From the NCBI GenBank assembly GCA_934486735.1, contig CAKSQL010000006.1, forward strand, positions 29,543 through 93,542: DNA of 64,000 nucleotides, read 5' to 3'. This DNA is from an uncultured Clostridia bacterium. GTDB lineage: Bacteria; Bacillota; Clostridia; UBA1381. The notes beneath the pieces were generated by a model. That model was not told the DNA's origin, did not search any database, and was given only the letters and a program-made list of their open reading frames with translations. This document shows, piece by piece, positions 53,670-64,000 of the stretch. Position 1 is the stretch's first letter, and each line of letters begins with the position of its first letter. A program made the position numbers and the translations under genes.

Positions 53670-55547
53670 CTAAAAGGCTGCAAATGACCTTAATGAATTT
53701 TTGTCAATGTCGTTGTCCCACAAGAACATTTCCACACTGTCGCCTTCCTCGTAATCGGACAGGTCGATGTCACATTCGAGCGTGCTCGGAATTTCGTCCT
53801 CGCCGTTGGGATTCAAACGTATTGATTTTTCGGCATATTTTATAAGCTTTTTGCCGCGGTTATGGCAGACAATCAGCGTAAACTCCATGTCATCCGCACC
53901 GAAATTGTTTTCAACATCTATGCTCGCGGTGTACAATCCCTTGCCGGGCTGCGACTCTGTTCCGGATTTGAGCAGCTTAAACTCTCCTGCCGAATAAACC
54001 GGCGGCTGAGTCTTTGTCGAAAAATCTCCGTTTTTGATAAGCTCCTGTCCGTCCTTATCCATGACCGAGACATTATCAATCCACAAGCCGCCAATTTCGC
54101 CGCCCGATGCAAAGATGAGCTTTTCGCCCGATGCCTTTGCCTTAAAGCTATATCTCCCGTTATCGTTTGCCATTGCCGACAGCGATGCCGAATCAAATTT
54201 TTCAAAATCGTTTCCGAATCCTACTCTCAACTGCATTTTATTAAAAAATGTCACCGCGTCAAAGCTGACAGTGTATTCTTCACCCTGCACAAGATTCTCA
54301 ATGTTCTGATAAAATACTGCCGCTTCTCCGCCCGATTCAATATAAACCGACGGATTGTTCAAAAACAAATCTCTTTGTGCAAATGCTCTGCTGCCGGTAT
54401 TTAACGCACTCCAACCCTCTGCGAACTTGGCATTTTTATCAAATGCAAGCTTGTCAAAGCTGCTGTTTGAAATATCGATTTGCGTTCCTGATTCGGTCCA
54501 TACCTTGAAATCATCCAGATACATTTCCATGCACGATGCATTTATCTTTATTCTGAAATTATTGCCCTCGCCGTAGGTCTTGACGGTGTACCGCGTCCAG
54601 CCGTCCGAAAGCTTCTCAGCCTGCACATTCTCGCCGTACGGATTTTCGCTGCTCGAACCCGTTCCGCCCGCAAGCTTTATCAGACGGTCGTCATATTTGC
54701 TCCCAATCTCGATGCTGTTCGGCAAAAATGCGCCCTTTGCCTTGAATGAAACATAGTAATTTTCCCATCCTATATTTCCCGTTGCCTTTGTAAGCTCCAA
54801 GCCGTTGCTTACCCAGCCCGACGGGTTATATCGGATATAAAGCAGTCTGTTTCCGTCTTTTTGCTCGATTACTCTTGCAGCAGCGCTTATTTTATCCGCC
54901 GCGGCAGCCTCTCCCGACATATTTGCACTCTCTATATTTGAAGTCCAGCCATAGCTGCCGATATCAAAGCCGCTTTCATTTGTTATTTTCTCCTCAAAGC
55001 CGCCCTCCGGCAGAATTGAATAGCCGACATAGGAATAGCTTTCGTTATCGATTGCGCTGTCATACGCAATCGATATACCGTCTATGTAGATATCCTTTTC
55101 GCCCGGAGCGAATGTGAATTTAAATTCATCATTGTTTTTCACATTTCCTCTGAAAAGATATGTGTATCTTGTCCAGCCACCGCTTTCGGATTTTTCCACC
55201 TTTTCGTGCGATAATGGCATATAGGTTATCGCGATTGGATTTGACGCTGTGGTCTTTGTTCCCGTCCCGACCATAACATCATCCTCCGAAAAGCTGCCCT
55301 TTGCATAGAATGTGACTCTGAAATTTCTCTTTACGCTGCCGGTCGATGCAATTTTATGGCTCGCCGTCACCTCGCCGGCGTTATCTTTGACATGCAGCGA
55401 CCTTGCTCCTTCGAATGCTTCTTCGGAGCATATTTCAGCCGTTCCCTCGCTCGGGACATTCACGCTCCAGCCGTTTTTCGTCTCGGCATGCGCCGCCGAT
55501 GTCATAAGCATGCATACACCAATTGCAGCTATAAGTAATTTTTTCAC
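53670..55547 (-). CDS. Secreted CBM4/9-like protein, paralogue of the next gene
   Basis: This is a 625-residue protein. The start is a GTG at 55547, eight bases after AGGAGG, opening a signal peptide (MKKLLIAAIGVCMLMTSAAH). It has the same three-sandwich plus FLWD-type tail layout as the 51578 protein (units near 20-175, 180-350 and 355-510; tail VEMFLWDNDIDKN). Conserved pieces include KGAFLPNSIEIGSKYDDRL, which recurs in the paralogue as KGSFMPNSIEVGNDQYDNL. No catalytic site is seen. A 160-bp gap separates it from the paralogue, possibly with its own start signal, though I could not fix a promoter. Confidence 0.8.
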   Translation of the reverse strand: MKKLLIAAIGVCMLMTSAAHAETKNGWSVNVPSEGTAEICSEEAFEGARSLHVKDNAGEVTASHKIASTGSVKRNFRVTFYAKGSFSEDDVMVGTGTKTTASNPIAITYMPLSHEKVEKSESGGWTRYTYLFRGNVKNNDEFKFTFAPGEKDIYIDGISIAYDSAIDNESYSYVGYSILPEGGFEEKITNESGFDIGSYGWTSNIESANMSGEAAAADKISAAARVIEQKDGNRLLYIRYNPSGWVSNGLELTKATGNIGWENYYVSFKAKGAFLPNSIEIGSKYDDRLIKLAGGTGSSSENPYGENVQAEKLSDGWTRYTVKTYGEGNNFRIKINASCMEMYLDDFKVWTESGTQIDISNSSFDKLAFDKNAKFAEGWSALNTGSRAFAQRDLFLNNPSVYIESGGEAAVFYQNIENLVQGEEYTVSFDAVTFFNKMQLRVGFGNDFEKFDSASLSAMANDNGRYSFKAKASGEKLIFASGGEIGGLWIDNVSVMDKDGQELIKNGDFSTKTQPPVYSAGEFKLLKSGTESQPGKGLYTASIDVENNFGADDMEFTLIVCHNRGKKLIKYAEKSIRLNPNGEDEIPSTLECDIDLSDYEEGDSVEMFLWDNDIDKNSLRSFAAF

Positions 55548-55562
55548 CGCTTTTCCTCCTTT

Positions 55563-58040
55563 TTAGTTGTTGTCTATCTTTATGATACTTGTTATGTTCG
55601 ACCCTGCACTGTACATTATAAGATAATCTCCCGGCCCGATGTCGTTTATAGATATCAAATCGCAGCGGTTTTTCTTAACGTTGTACTTTTTAACGATTAT
55701 CTCCGCATCGTCTATTCTGAGCGGCTGAGCAAATCTTGTTCCGCCCAGATTCATTATTATTCTCTTATTTTTCGGATCGGTTTTTACAACCTTGCCGAAA
55801 AGGTTCGAATCGCTGTGGAGATTGTCGGGAGATGAAAGCTTTTCTCCGTCGTTTTGCCACGAATAGAGCTTTGACGCCGAAATCACCTTTCCCAATCCGT
55901 CAACTCTGATATTTGCAAGATCACCTTTTTTCAAGTCATTCACCGCCGATGCATTTTCAATTTCAATTTCCAATTCCTCAAACATTCCAAACGAACATCT
56001 CAAAATTGCCGCCGCAATATTATCTGCGTTTGTTTTCTCGGTCACGTCGAGAATAATGCAGTTGCTTATTGTCTTTGCAAGCGATGTCTCGGTTATAGGC
56101 AGAGTAATTACCGCCGTATCCCCGTATTCGTCATATTCGTACGCAGTGATTGTATACGCTCCGTCCCACGAAAGTGACGGAGCAATCACGTATGCGTCGG
56201 TATTGCTCGGATTGTCGCTCGGTATTCCGATCATAACAGTATCCGCATTCACATAGAAAAGTGATGAAAACGATGAATTTTGTCCATAGTAATTGAGACT
56301 CTGAGTCTTTTTGTTAAACTCGCCCGTCTTTGCATTTTCCGATGCTGTCAATATTTCCTTTATTCTTGTCCCGTCATATTTAAGCTTTATTATCTGCCTT
56401 ATCGCCGCGCCGTCCGAATATATCGAATTATCCTTATCCACAATTGCCGACGGCTTAAATTTCTTCCCGTCGAGTTTTACACTGTCGGATATCGCGTATT
56501 TCACCCAATCGCCGTCCGTATTGAAAAGCTTAAGCGACGCAGTGTCCTCCGAATCGTCATAGGCTATCGAATAAAGATATGCATACTCGTATGTATTGCC
56601 GGTGTCCTTAACCATCGCCGCAACACGTCCGAATGCGTCAAGATAGAATATGTAGCTTTGACCGATATTCAAAGTGTATTCCTTTTCAAATTCAGCGGTG
56701 TATTCATACGCTTTTCCGTCGGCGGTTATCTCCTCATCTGCTTTGCTGATTCCGCCAAGGCTTGCCGAAAACGAATTTTTCGAAGTTTCAATCCTTACAT
56801 ATTTCCCGTCTTTCGAGCATGCCGCCGATATTATCTGATCCTTTTTGATATTTTCGAACTTCTCCTCCTCGCCGTCCCAATAAATGTCATAATCGACATC
56901 ATCGTCAAGCTTTATCGATGGAGTTGCACCGACATATGTATATGCATTGTATATAACCTTGTCCGCGATTAAGGTTCTGTCAACGAAAATCGTCTCATAA
57001 GACCAAACCTTAACCACTTCCGAAACACCGTCGCGGTCATTGTCGATAAGTTCCACACTGCCGTTCTCCGGCATAAGCTCCGCGGCACTGTAGTCAGCAA
57101 AAAACCTGCCGTTATATATAACTCTTGTATTTTCATCAATCTTTTCTCTAAAGGTTCTTGAACTTTCGTCCTTTGTATAGCTTATTTGCGTAACCCTTTC
57201 CGACACACTCTCGATATCTCTTGCATCTATTGTAATCACATCGGTTTTTTCAGGCTCTGCCCAAACAAGATTTCCAAAATCCTCGTCCTTTGAAAAGTCC
57301 ACATACGCACGTATGTTATAGCCGAGATAATCCTTTGCAAGCCTATTGTCGTCACCGTATTCCGAATTATCGATTTTTATTCCTTCAAAGGCAAGACCGT
57401 CCTCGGAATAAAGCGATGTTATTCTGTCCGCCGTAACTATTCCCTCGATTATTTCGACATCATAGTATTCCGACAAAATTGTTTTGTCCTCATCACTTTC
57501 AAGACTTACGCTGCCGCCGCCCTTTATGTCATATTTCATCAGCGGTGCATGCATCGCGGCATAGAAAATTTCGCCCACTTCGCCGTATGTCAATTTTTTC
57601 GATGCTGACATTGACGGAAATTTAAGCTTTGACGCTATCGACATAACGCTTTCCGATTTGAGCCGCAGCGAATATCCCATTGCACGCTCCAGCATTTCCG
57701 CCGCCTCGCTCCAAAGAATGTCATCGTCGGGTCTGAACTCAAGCTCGTTATATATCCCGAGCATTTTTGCATTATTTGCAGCGTCAAAACACTCGTCATT
57801 CTCCTCCACGTCCGAATAAAGCTTTTCACTTGTCAGCGCATCATCCTTTTTCAAAAGGCTCATAAGACTTATTATAAAATCACCGCGCGATATCGTTTCA
57901 TCGTATTCCGATTCGAAGTAAACGCCGAAATTTTGGACAAAATCAATTTTGCTTTGATCATACTCGGTCTGTTCAGCCATAACCGCGTTTATCGGACACA
58001 TTATTGCCATTGCGGTTATTATTGCAAGCAGTTTCTTCAT
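55563..58040 (-). CDS. Secreted protein with divergent SLH-like start and large beta domain (C-terminal half of a split pair)
   Basis: About 825 residues from the ATG at 58040, six bases after AAGGAG; it opens the signal peptide (MKKLLAIITAMAIMCPINAV). The first 150 residues contain weak SLH-like helices (ISRGDFIISLMSLL, WSEAAEMLERAMGY). The remainder is beta-rich, with segments such as YYDVEIIEGIVTADRIT, NGSVELIDNDRDG and YEYAYLYSIAYDDSEDTASL that match positions in the second half of the 16962 protein. It starts 19 bp after the 58060 gene ends. No enzyme motif is visible. A role at the cell surface together with its partner is inferred. Confidence 0.78.
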   Translation of the reverse strand: MKKLLAIITAMAIMCPINAVMAEQTEYDQSKIDFVQNFGVYFESEYDETISRGDFIISLMSLLKKDDALTSEKLYSDVEENDECFDAANNAKMLGIYNELEFRPDDDILWSEAAEMLERAMGYSLRLKSESVMSIASKLKFPSMSASKKLTYGEVGEIFYAAMHAPLMKYDIKGGGSVSLESDEDKTILSEYYDVEIIEGIVTADRITSLYSEDGLAFEGIKIDNSEYGDDNRLAKDYLGYNIRAYVDFSKDEDFGNLVWAEPEKTDVITIDARDIESVSERVTQISYTKDESSRTFREKIDENTRVIYNGRFFADYSAAELMPENGSVELIDNDRDGVSEVVKVWSYETIFVDRTLIADKVIYNAYTYVGATPSIKLDDDVDYDIYWDGEEEKFENIKKDQIISAACSKDGKYVRIETSKNSFSASLGGISKADEEITADGKAYEYTAEFEKEYTLNIGQSYIFYLDAFGRVAAMVKDTGNTYEYAYLYSIAYDDSEDTASLKLFNTDGDWVKYAISDSVKLDGKKFKPSAIVDKDNSIYSDGAAIRQIIKLKYDGTRIKEILTASENAKTGEFNKKTQSLNYYGQNSSFSSLFYVNADTVMIGIPSDNPSNTDAYVIAPSLSWDGAYTITAYEYDEYGDTAVITLPITETSLAKTISNCIILDVTEKTNADNIAAAILRCSFGMFEELEIEIENASAVNDLKKGDLANIRVDGLGKVISASKLYSWQNDGEKLSSPDNLHSDSNLFGKVVKTDPKNKRIIMNLGGTRFAQPLRIDDAEIIVKKYNVKKNRCDLISINDIGPGDYLIMYSAGSNITSIIKIDNN

Positions 58041-58059
58041 ATTTTTCTCCTTCCGCATT

Positions 58060-59649
58060 TTAATCGATTGCCTTGCTTATCATAACGGCACATTCGGCAC
58101 GTGTGCATTTTCCGTATGGGTCAAAGCTGCCGTCCTCACGTCCCGATATTATCCCTTTGTCTTTTAAAGCATACACAGCGCCTTTTGCGTAATCGGCAAT
58201 TTCGCTGTCGTCCGAAAAACTGCCCTCGCCGTTTTCCGCACCGATTGCGCGTGCAAGCATAACCGCCGCATCCTGGCGAGTTATTTCAAGCCCCGTTCCG
58301 AACAAGCTTTCCGATATTCCGCTTATTATCCCGGCTTTAAAACCGCTCGCGGCATAAGAGTAAAACCAGCTGCCCGACGGAACGTCCTCAAATGCACACT
58401 CCGCACTCTTGTCATATTTGCCGAACGCGTTTACAAGCATTGTTATAAATTCCTCGCGCGTTACGGTCTTTCCCGGTTTAAAGCTGCCGTCCTCATATCC
58501 GTTTATAATATTTTTGTCCGCAAGCCTTTCTATGCTGTCATATGCCCAAAAATCCAATGCGATGTCATTGAAAACAGGCTGCTTTTCCGGCTTTTTAATT
58601 TCCTCGTTGTTATTTATTATAACCGACGAATTGTTTTTTGAGCTGCCCCTTCCGCCGGGATAAGAACCGCCGCCCGAGGACGAACCGCCTCCTCCGCCGC
58701 CTGTGCCGCTGTCCGACTTATTTGCTGCCGCAACACATTCGCCAAAGGTTTTTATAAAGCTTTCCACGCTTTCGGCAGGTTGCTTCACAACCGCCGATAT
58801 CACCGCTTCATCCGCTTTTCTGCGCTTTGTGTCATTCATCGCCTGATAGGTTTTGTAGTCCGCGCTGTCTGAAAGTCCAAGCACCGATTCATTCTCTGTA
58901 TATATTTCCGCAAGTTGAGTATATTTTGCGTTATTTATTTGATTCAAAGCTTCAAAGCGTGCCGCTTCTTCGTCAAATTCCTTTATGCATGAATAATTTC
59001 TTGTTGCCTCAATCCTTGACCTTGTAAATTCGGACAGATTATATTTTTCAAACATCTCATTCATAAGCTTTGTGTAGCTGTCCTTGTCGGCAGCTTTAGC
59101 CTTGTACAGCGTCACCTCGGTGTTGAATATTCCGACATAATCATCGTTGATATCCTTGTAAAAGGCGGCACATAAGTCCTTTTTCTCGTTCTCGCTCAAG
59201 AACATGTATTCCGATATATTCATTCCGAGACTTTCCGCTATGTTGTTGCTGTCAGATTCAATAAGGCTATAGAGCGAATCGGCGTTTCCGCTTTTTATGC
59301 TGCCGGCAAAGCTTTCGACCGCGCTTTCGGAAAAGATATTTAACTTCTTTTCGTATACACTGTCACTCTTTATGCTCAGCAAGTATTTATATACGTTTTG
59401 CTCCGTATTCCGGTCGCGCAGGATAAAGTCAAATCCGAAATTTCCGTCCGAATCGCTGACAGTTTCCTTCAATGCATATATTCCGCTGTCGTCGTCCGCA
59501 CTTTTTACAGTGAGTGTGACTGTTGTTTTGGGAGTTGTGTTTCCGCTGACGGTGATATTTCCGTTGTGGTTCACAACCGTCGGTTCGGCAAGAGCATTTG
59601 CCGAAATACCCATGGCAAGCATCAGCGCCGCCGCAAATTGCTTTTTCAT
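58060..59649 (-). CDS. SLH-domain surface protein (N-terminal half of a split pair)
   Basis: About 529 residues. I start at the ATG at 59649, seven bases after GGAG, opening a signal peptide (MKKQFAAALMLAMGISANAL); the frame extends to 59682. A beta domain (25-110) and a helical region (about 110-310) lead to a Gly/Ser-rich linker near 315-340. Three SLH repeats follow at about 355-529, with DFWAYDSIERLADKNIINGY and two TRxExxxMLxxA-type motifs. The layout is the same as the first 550 residues of the 16962 protein. SLH repeats should anchor it to the wall. The 5' leader carries a duplicated ribosome site and a structured insertion. Confidence 0.85.
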   Translation of the reverse strand: MKKQFAAALMLAMGISANALAEPTVVNHNGNITVSGNTTPKTTVTLTVKSADDDSGIYALKETVSDSDGNFGFDFILRDRNTEQNVYKYLLSIKSDSVYEKKLNIFSESAVESFAGSIKSGNADSLYSLIESDSNNIAESLGMNISEYMFLSENEKKDLCAAFYKDINDDYVGIFNTEVTLYKAKAADKDSYTKLMNEMFEKYNLSEFTRSRIEATRNYSCIKEFDEEAARFEALNQINNAKYTQLAEIYTENESVLGLSDSADYKTYQAMNDTKRRKADEAVISAVVKQPAESVESFIKTFGECVAAANKSDSGTGGGGGGSSSGGGSYPGGRGSSKNNSSVIINNNEEIKKPEKQPVFNDIALDFWAYDSIERLADKNIINGYEDGSFKPGKTVTREEFITMLVNAFGKYDKSAECAFEDVPSGSWFYSYAASGFKAGIISGISESLFGTGLEITRQDAAVMLARAIGAENGEGSFSDDSEIADYAKGAVYALKDKGIISGREDGSFDPYGKCTRAECAVMISKAID

Positions 59650-59651
59650 AA

Positions 59652-59870
59652 TAATCTCCATTCCGCCGCACTGTGGCAGCATAATAATATTTTAATATCT
59701 CTTATCGACAGGGCAAGGAATGATAAGAGATTATTTTGCCCATGTGCGTTTCTGAGCGTAGTGAGGAAAATTTCGCACGGGCATTTCAATCATTGCCGTA
59801 GGCTAACGTGAAAGATACTTTCACGTTAATCTCCATTCCGCCGCCCAAAAGGCAGCATAATAATATTTTA
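59652..59870 (-). repeat. Duplicated leader segment flanking a hairpin-rich insertion
   Basis: About 43 bp (59652-59694) reappears at 59827-59870 with one small indel; it carries the GCGGAATGGAGATTA ribosome site. Between the copies lie three dyads: TCTCTTATC/GATAAGAGA (59698-59706, 59722-59730), a GCCC..GTGCG/CGCAC..GGGC hairpin (about 59737-59783), and an 11-bp perfect stem (59804-59814 with 59818-59828). The upstream copy of the ribosome site faces a 12-codon frame beginning GTG AAA GTA. This looks like insertion of a small palindromic repeat with duplication of target DNA. Confidence 0.65.
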
Positions 59871-59933
59871 GGCAGAGCAACAAATGATAAATAGTTTCAA
59901 AAGACACCACCCTGAAAAATTTCATCTCTGTCG

Positions 59934-62894
<2,961 letters not shown>

Positions 62895-62911
62895 TTATAT
62901 TTTATAGTTTG

Positions 62912-62958
62912 ATTATAACATGACAGCGAGGCAATATCAATGATAAATTTTTGATATT
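62912..62958 (-). promoter_or_regulatory. Promoter of glycan locus B with an overlapping dyad operator
   Basis: On the minus strand, -35 TTGATA (62940-62935), a 17-bp spacer and -10 TATAAT (62917-62912) form a near-consensus promoter. A dyad AATATCAA (62933-62940) and TTGATATT (62951-62958) covers the -35 box, which suggests repression or regulated access. The divergent AraC protein is the natural candidate to bind. Confidence 0.75.
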
Positions 62959-63059
62959 CGATATAAGATTTTTGATTTTTTGATTTTCCTAAAATGTGGG
63001 ACGTCAAGCAAAAATAGGTTGTTTGTGTAAAATTTTAAATATTTTTTGAGAGCTTGAAC

Positions 63060-63088
63060 TTGACAGAAACAGCCTTTTATGATATGCT
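63060..63088 (+). promoter_or_regulatory. Promoter of the AraC gene at 63125
   Basis: A consensus -35 TTGACA (63060-63065), a 17-bp spacer and -10 TATGCT (63083-63088) lie 36 bp before the start codon. Confidence 0.75.
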
Positions 63089-63124
63089 TTTTAAGTAAAG
63101 AAAAAAAGCAAGAGAGGTATCGCA

Positions 63125-63925
63125 ATGACAACAAAATATTTATTTCCGATTTTAAAGGATTCCGACAAGGCTTATCCCATCTATATTGTCACTGTCGGCG
63201 TGGAGAATCAGCATCTTGTGAATCGTCCCGACGGAATCGGACATCATCAGCTTCTTTTCACAACCGAGGGCAAAGGAAAAATCAAACTCGGCGGCAGCGT
63301 GCGCGAAATTTCGAAAAATTCCGTAATGTACTTAAAGCCTGGGACGCCGCAATATTATTATCCTGTCACCGACTCGTGGAATGTGATGTGGATTACATAT
63401 GTTCAAAATACCACCTTTGATATTCTGTCCATGGAAAGCGGAATATACAAACTGACCTCCGCTGAGCCATATACTAATATAATTTCGCTTATGCTGAAAG
63501 GTGCAGGCACATTAAATTTCAGCAAAAACGCGTCTATGCTGCTTTACAATCTCTTAATCGAGCTTCATGACAATCTGAACAACGCAGGATATTCGGACAA
63601 CATATCAAAGCTGCAGCGCGCGGTCGAATACATCGAGCACAATTTTACAGAGCAGATAGAAACGCCGTATCTCGCCGAAATATCAAATATAACTCCCGAG
63701 CATTTCTGCCGCCTTTTCAAAAAGGCGTATCACATGCGACCGCTCGAATATATTCAAAAACTCAGACTCCAGGAGGCAAAGCGAATACTTATAACTCATC
63801 CCAATATGAACATCTCGGAAGTTTCGAAAATATGCGGATACGATTCGCCCAGCTACTTCATCAAGCAATTTAAAAGCAAGGAAAATATCACCCCGACCGA
63901 ATTTCGTCACACCCATGGAAAATAA
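63125..63925 (+). CDS. AraC-family regulator divergent from the LacZ-type gene
   Basis: This is a 266-residue protein with GAGAGG before the ATG. The N-terminal cupin-like sensor shows HHQLLFTTEGKGKIKLGG and VMYLKPGTPQYYYPV, close to other GH-linked AraC sensors. The C-terminal 100 residues have the two helix-turn-helix motifs (YLAEISNITPEHFCRLFKKA and ISEVSKICGYDSPSYFIKQF), ending ITPTEFRHTHGK. It faces the LacZ-type gene across 257 bp holding both promoters and a dyad at 62933-62958, and so probably controls locus B. The sugar sensed is unknown. Confidence 0.93.
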   Translation: MTTKYLFPILKDSDKAYPIYIVTVGVENQHLVNRPDGIGHHQLLFTTEGKGKIKLGGSVREISKNSVMYLKPGTPQYYYPVTDSWNVMWITYVQNTTFDILSMESGIYKLTSAEPYTNIISLMLKGAGTLNFSKNASMLLYNLLIELHDNLNNAGYSDNISKLQRAVEYIEHNFTEQIETPYLAEISNITPEHFCRLFKKAYHMRPLEYIQKLRLQEAKRILITHPNMNISEVSKICGYDSPSYFIKQFKSKENITPTEFRHTHGK

Positions 63926-64000
63926 AGGCTCTATAATAAATGTTGGGGTGTCTAACAAATAGAGCTTAAAAATTTTTAAAAAAGTAGAGCATATTTGTTC
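63926..64000. other. Window edge, possible end of an insertion sequence
   Basis: There is no gene. GCTCTAT (63928-63934) and ATAGAGC (63959-63965) form an inverted pair starting at GGCTCTA, directly after the AraC stop codon. Outer ends of the form GGCTCT occur in ISL3-family elements, but the element would lie beyond the window, so this is only a hint. Confidence 0.25.

Overview
This window looks like chromosome from an anaerobic, AT-rich, S-layer-bearing Gram-positive bacterium of the Clostridia. The reasons are clear AGGAGG-type ribosome binding sites, many long secreted proteins ending in SLH or copper-amine-oxidase-N (stalk) domains, an [FeFe]-hydrogenase maturase (HydE), a Y-family polymerase/YolD pair, and many AraC-family regulators paired with glycoside hydrolases. 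The style resembles SLH-displaying glycan degraders such as Monoglobus-like lineages; that placement is inference. I saw no rRNA, tRNA, CRISPR array or complete insertion sequence.

Layout. (1) 1-6900, mixed genes: a partial MerR regulator facing a 19-bp-spacer promoter with a perfect palindrome, a zinc-ribbon protein and a secreted SH3/stalk protein, a patch of gene debris (3329-4157), a nicotinamidase-like hydrolase, and a polY-yolD pair. (2) 6918-32439, glycan locus A: two tandem AraC genes on the minus strand face a plus-strand run of eight genes. These are a GH172 (DUF2961) enzyme, a GLUG-repeat surface protein, an SLH-anchored GH39-like enzyme with a CBM9-like domain, a large SLH protein, a protein with three copies of an unnamed module, a second GH39-like enzyme, a ribulokinase-type FGGY kinase and an L-fucose/D-arabinose isomerase. 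(3) 32500-40222: a broken surface-protein gene, an aldo/keto reductase and a GH36 alpha-galactosidase behind a truncated class II aldolase, then an AraC gene divergent from a cytoplasmic GH2 enzyme. (4) 40214-44074, housekeeping operon: hydE, a rhodanese-TtcA-like fusion, tcdA and a sugar-phosphate-isomerase-like TIM barrel, behind a good promoter. (5) 44126-63925, glycan locus B on the minus strand: a LacZ-type GH2, two SLH-region proteins, two secreted CBM-like proteins and two GH42-like enzymes, with a divergent AraC regulator at the right edge.

How they may work together. Loci A and B look like surface-displayed glycan-depolymerising systems: secreted, SLH- or stalk-bearing enzymes and binding proteins outside the cell, cytoplasmic GH2/GH36/GH172 enzymes finishing oligosaccharides, and AraC regulators sensing the sugars. 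In locus A the pairing of a GH172 enzyme with a FucI-type isomerase and a ribulokinase-type kinase, with no fuculose-phosphate aldolase, fits D-arabinose -> D-ribulose -> D-ribulose-5-phosphate at least as well as L-fucose. This makes D-arabinan a testable substrate.

The two loci share a protein family in different forms: one 1,418-residue fused protein in locus A corresponds to two adjacent genes in locus B. A roughly 180-residue module, probably a diverged DUF6273 relative, occurs five times in locus A.
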